Origin: a virus
Reading direction: 5' to 3' (one strand)
DNA length: 21,674 nucleotides
IMG/VR virus record: IMGVR_UViG_3300030118_004102
Coordinates: 1-21,674 of that record
In this document: positions 20,711 through 21,674 of the stretch, one piece after another
Numbering within the stretch: the first letter of the stretch is position 1
Layout of the letters: every line of letters begins with the position of its first letter
Program-made: the position numbers and the translations under genes
Notes under the pieces: model-generated
What the model was told of the DNA's origin: nothing
Databases searched by the model: none
The model's input: only the letters and a program-made list of their open reading frames with translations

Positions 20711-20881
20711 TTAACCCACTCTCTTTGTCCAGGTCAAGGCACGCTCAGCGTCCTTGAAATCTTCTTCTCCCAGGTGTTCAAATAAATACCTATGTCGTAA
20801 GAAGTGTTCTTGCTTTTCAGAAAGAACTCCCGTGTTTCTCCACTCTTTAATAATTGAGTGAATTGTCCATAAGTAACCCAT
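20711..20881 (-). CDS. Small 56-aa early protein
   Basis: From ATG 20881, with AAGGTG about nine bases upstream as a plausible ribosome binding site, to TAA 20711. The peptide MGYLWTIHSIIKEWRNTGVL, then SEKQEHFLRHRYLFEHLGEE and a basic end (ERALTWTKRVG), is amphipathic and rich in aromatic and charged residues. It is terminated downstream by two hairpins. No family recognised. Confidence 0.65.
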   Translation of the reverse strand: MGYLWTIHSIIKEWRNTGVLSEKQEHFLRHRYLFEHLGEEDFKDAERALTWTKRVG

Positions 20882-20938
20882 CGAAATAAAACACCTTGAT
20901 GTTTGTGAGAAGATAAGAGAATCGTATGATTCCCCCGT

Positions 20939-20964
20939 GAAACCTTTAATTAAATAAAGGCTTC
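20939..20964 (-). repeat. 10-bp AT-rich hairpin between two early genes
   Basis: GAAGCCTTTA pairs with TAAAGGTTTC around a six-base loop (one G-U pair). It lies ten bases after the stop of the 55-aa gene. The short GTTTC tail is not a convincing T-tract, so terminator function is uncertain; an mRNA processing or stability element is possible. Confidence 0.5.
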
Positions 20965-20973
20965 ATGTGGGCG

Positions 20974-21141
20974 TCATTGGTATCTTTTATCAATTGGATT
21001 AATTAAGTCGTCAACCTCGTTAAAAATCCAATCGTCAAGGTGTTTGGCTGTAATTTGTTGAGATCTTTTAGCATTAATGCCAGTATCTAAACGATCAGAG
21101 AATAATTTAATCCTCCTCATTACGTCCTTGTGGTCAATCAT
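20974..21141 (-). CDS. Small 55-aa early protein
   Basis: The frame starts at ATG 21141 (MIDHKDVMRRIKLFSDRLD). A second ATG seven codons later has a better ribosome site (AAGGA) and would give 48 aa. The product looks helical (NAKRSQQITAKHLDDWIFNE, then VDDLINPIDKRYQ). The first ATG is inside a small ATTAG/CTAAT hairpin that could hinder initiation. It is flanked by a structured non-coding region upstream and a hairpin downstream. No family recognised. Confidence 0.6.
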   Translation of the reverse strand: MIDHKDVMRRIKLFSDRLDTGINAKRSQQITAKHLDDWIFNEVDDLINPIDKRYQ

Positions 21142-21260
21142 TAGTGGCTAATACGCGGGCCTCAGTGGCTCCGCAATACAAGACCGGGGAATTGCACCCC
21201 GTAAGCCCTTTTGGCGTCTTGTAGTCCCTCTAAGTGTGCTTAGGTGGACAAGTTGGGTAT
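21142..21260 (-). ncRNA. Hairpin-rich non-coding segment between ardC-like gene and 55-aa ORF
   Basis: Read on the minus strand, four stems follow each other. CTAAG/CTTAG comes first (21241-21228). A composite element follows in which ACAAGAC pairs with GTCTTGT (21222-21216 with 21184-21178), enclosing a short GCC/GGC hairpin and a T-arm-like CGGGG-TGCAATT-CCCCG. Next is GCGG-GCC/GGC-CCGC with one bulged A (21174-21155). Last is ATTAG/CTAAT, overlapping the next start codon. The acceptor-plus-T-arm shape resembles a miniature tRNA without an anticodon arm. A small RNA, leader or processing element are possible; no known family was recognised. Confidence 0.5.
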
Positions 21261-21674
21261 TCAAGCTTCTGGTGCTATAAGGTCGGCTGCTTTCTTTGCA
21301 TCACGCAAAACTTTAAAAAGTATTTTGTGATCCTCTTTCAAAACAGAAATCCAGTTATCTAGATATGCTGCGTGGTTCTGCATATCGGACCCAATTTTTA
21401 AGCGATAAGCAACTATTACCGCACCAAACTCGGCACGTAGTTCTTCGATCGCGTAGTCTTTGGAACCGAAAGCGTTGCCTAGCTTTCTATCTAGTCTCGA
21501 TTTATGCCCGGTTGAGTGAATCTGTTCATGAGCCAGTGTGGCTAGATAAGCCTCGATGCTTGTGAACGATTCTTTATCGGGCATCCGTATTTTGTCCTCA
21601 AGTGATGAGTAGCATGCTCTAGTTCCACCATGTAAAACTTTTACTTCCCAACTGTTCAAGATCTTTTCTGCTTT
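21261..21674 (-). CDS. ArdC-like antirestriction zinc metalloprotease, C-terminal part
   Basis: The frame is open to the right window edge, so the N-terminal single-stranded-DNA-binding domain of the usual 300-aa protein is out of view. Visible here is the zincin domain: HGGTRACYSSLEDKIRMPD, SIEAYLATLAHEQIHSTGH (HExxH zinc site), SRLDRKLGNAFGSKDYAIEE, then LRAEFGAVIVAYRLKI. The terminal motif is NHAAYLDNWISVLKEDHKIL followed by DAKKAADLI. These match ArdC of conjugative plasmids, which protects incoming DNA from type I and II restriction. As the first gene seen in the early region it would act at DNA entry. Confidence 0.85.
   Translation of the reverse strand, partial: KAEKILNSWEVKVLHGGTRACYSSLEDKIRMPDKESFTSIEAYLATLAHEQIHSTGHKSRLDRKLGNAFGSKDYAIEELRAEFGAVIVAYRLKIGSDMQNHAAYLDNWISVLKEDHKILFKVLRDAKKAADLIAPEA

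Overview
The window looks like about half of the genome of a marine cyanophage of the T7-like podovirus type, closest in content and order to Prochlorococcus podoviruses such as P-SSP7. All convincing genes lie on the minus strand, so the biological order runs from position 21674 down to 1. The evidence is a single-subunit RNA polymerase, T7-like ssb, endonuclease I, primase-helicase, family A DNA polymerase and exonuclease. These are followed by a compact ribonucleotide reductase, portal, scaffold, the cyanobacterial photosynthesis genes hli and psbA, and the major capsid protein. The sequence is AT-rich and genes are tightly packed, often with TAATG or ATGA stop-start overlaps.

Early region (21674 to about 18450): the C-terminal part of an ArdC-like antirestriction metalloprotease runs off the right edge. 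It is followed by a hairpin-filled non-coding stretch, then a series of small unknown proteins (55, 56, 75, 67, 99, 178, 54 and 110 aa). One of these is a Cro/XRE-type DNA-binding protein and two have membrane segments. Two hairpins, one a good intrinsic terminator, and a tRNA-like T-arm element lie between them. A mostly non-coding block of about 360 bp with inverted repeats precedes a MarR-like regulator.

Lysogeny and replication region (18450 to 6313): the MarR-like protein overlaps a tyrosine integrase. Just downstream lies the 5' half of a tRNA-Leu gene (17130 to 17081), which is very probably the phage attachment site. Then come RNA polymerase, ssb, endonuclease I, primase-helicase, a 47-aa ORF, DNA polymerase, a PD-(D/E)XK-like protein, 5'-3' exonuclease, a DUF3310 protein, a MazG-like pyrophosphatase and nrdA/nrdB. 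Two core replication genes are broken as read. The primase-helicase is frameshifted by an exact 43-bp tandem duplication inside the TOPRIM domain. The DNA polymerase is split into exonuclease and polymerase reading frames that overlap by 52 nt.

Structural and host-metabolism region (6350 to 1): a small ORF, a DUF4214 protein, portal, scaffold, a 43-aa basic protein, a 25-aa basic protein, hli, psbA, a second and paralogous 25-aa basic protein, and two more small ORFs. A strong UUCG-loop terminator follows. A structured leader then precedes the major capsid gene, which runs off the left edge.

Most notable points: the 43-bp duplication; the split polymerase; paralogous GRPPKKKG mini-proteins flanking the hli-psbA cassette; a three-way-junction RNA upstream of a short ORF that recalls the glutamine/Downstream-peptide RNA class; the structured capsid leader; and two tRNA-like elements in the early region. 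All RNA structures were folded by eye.
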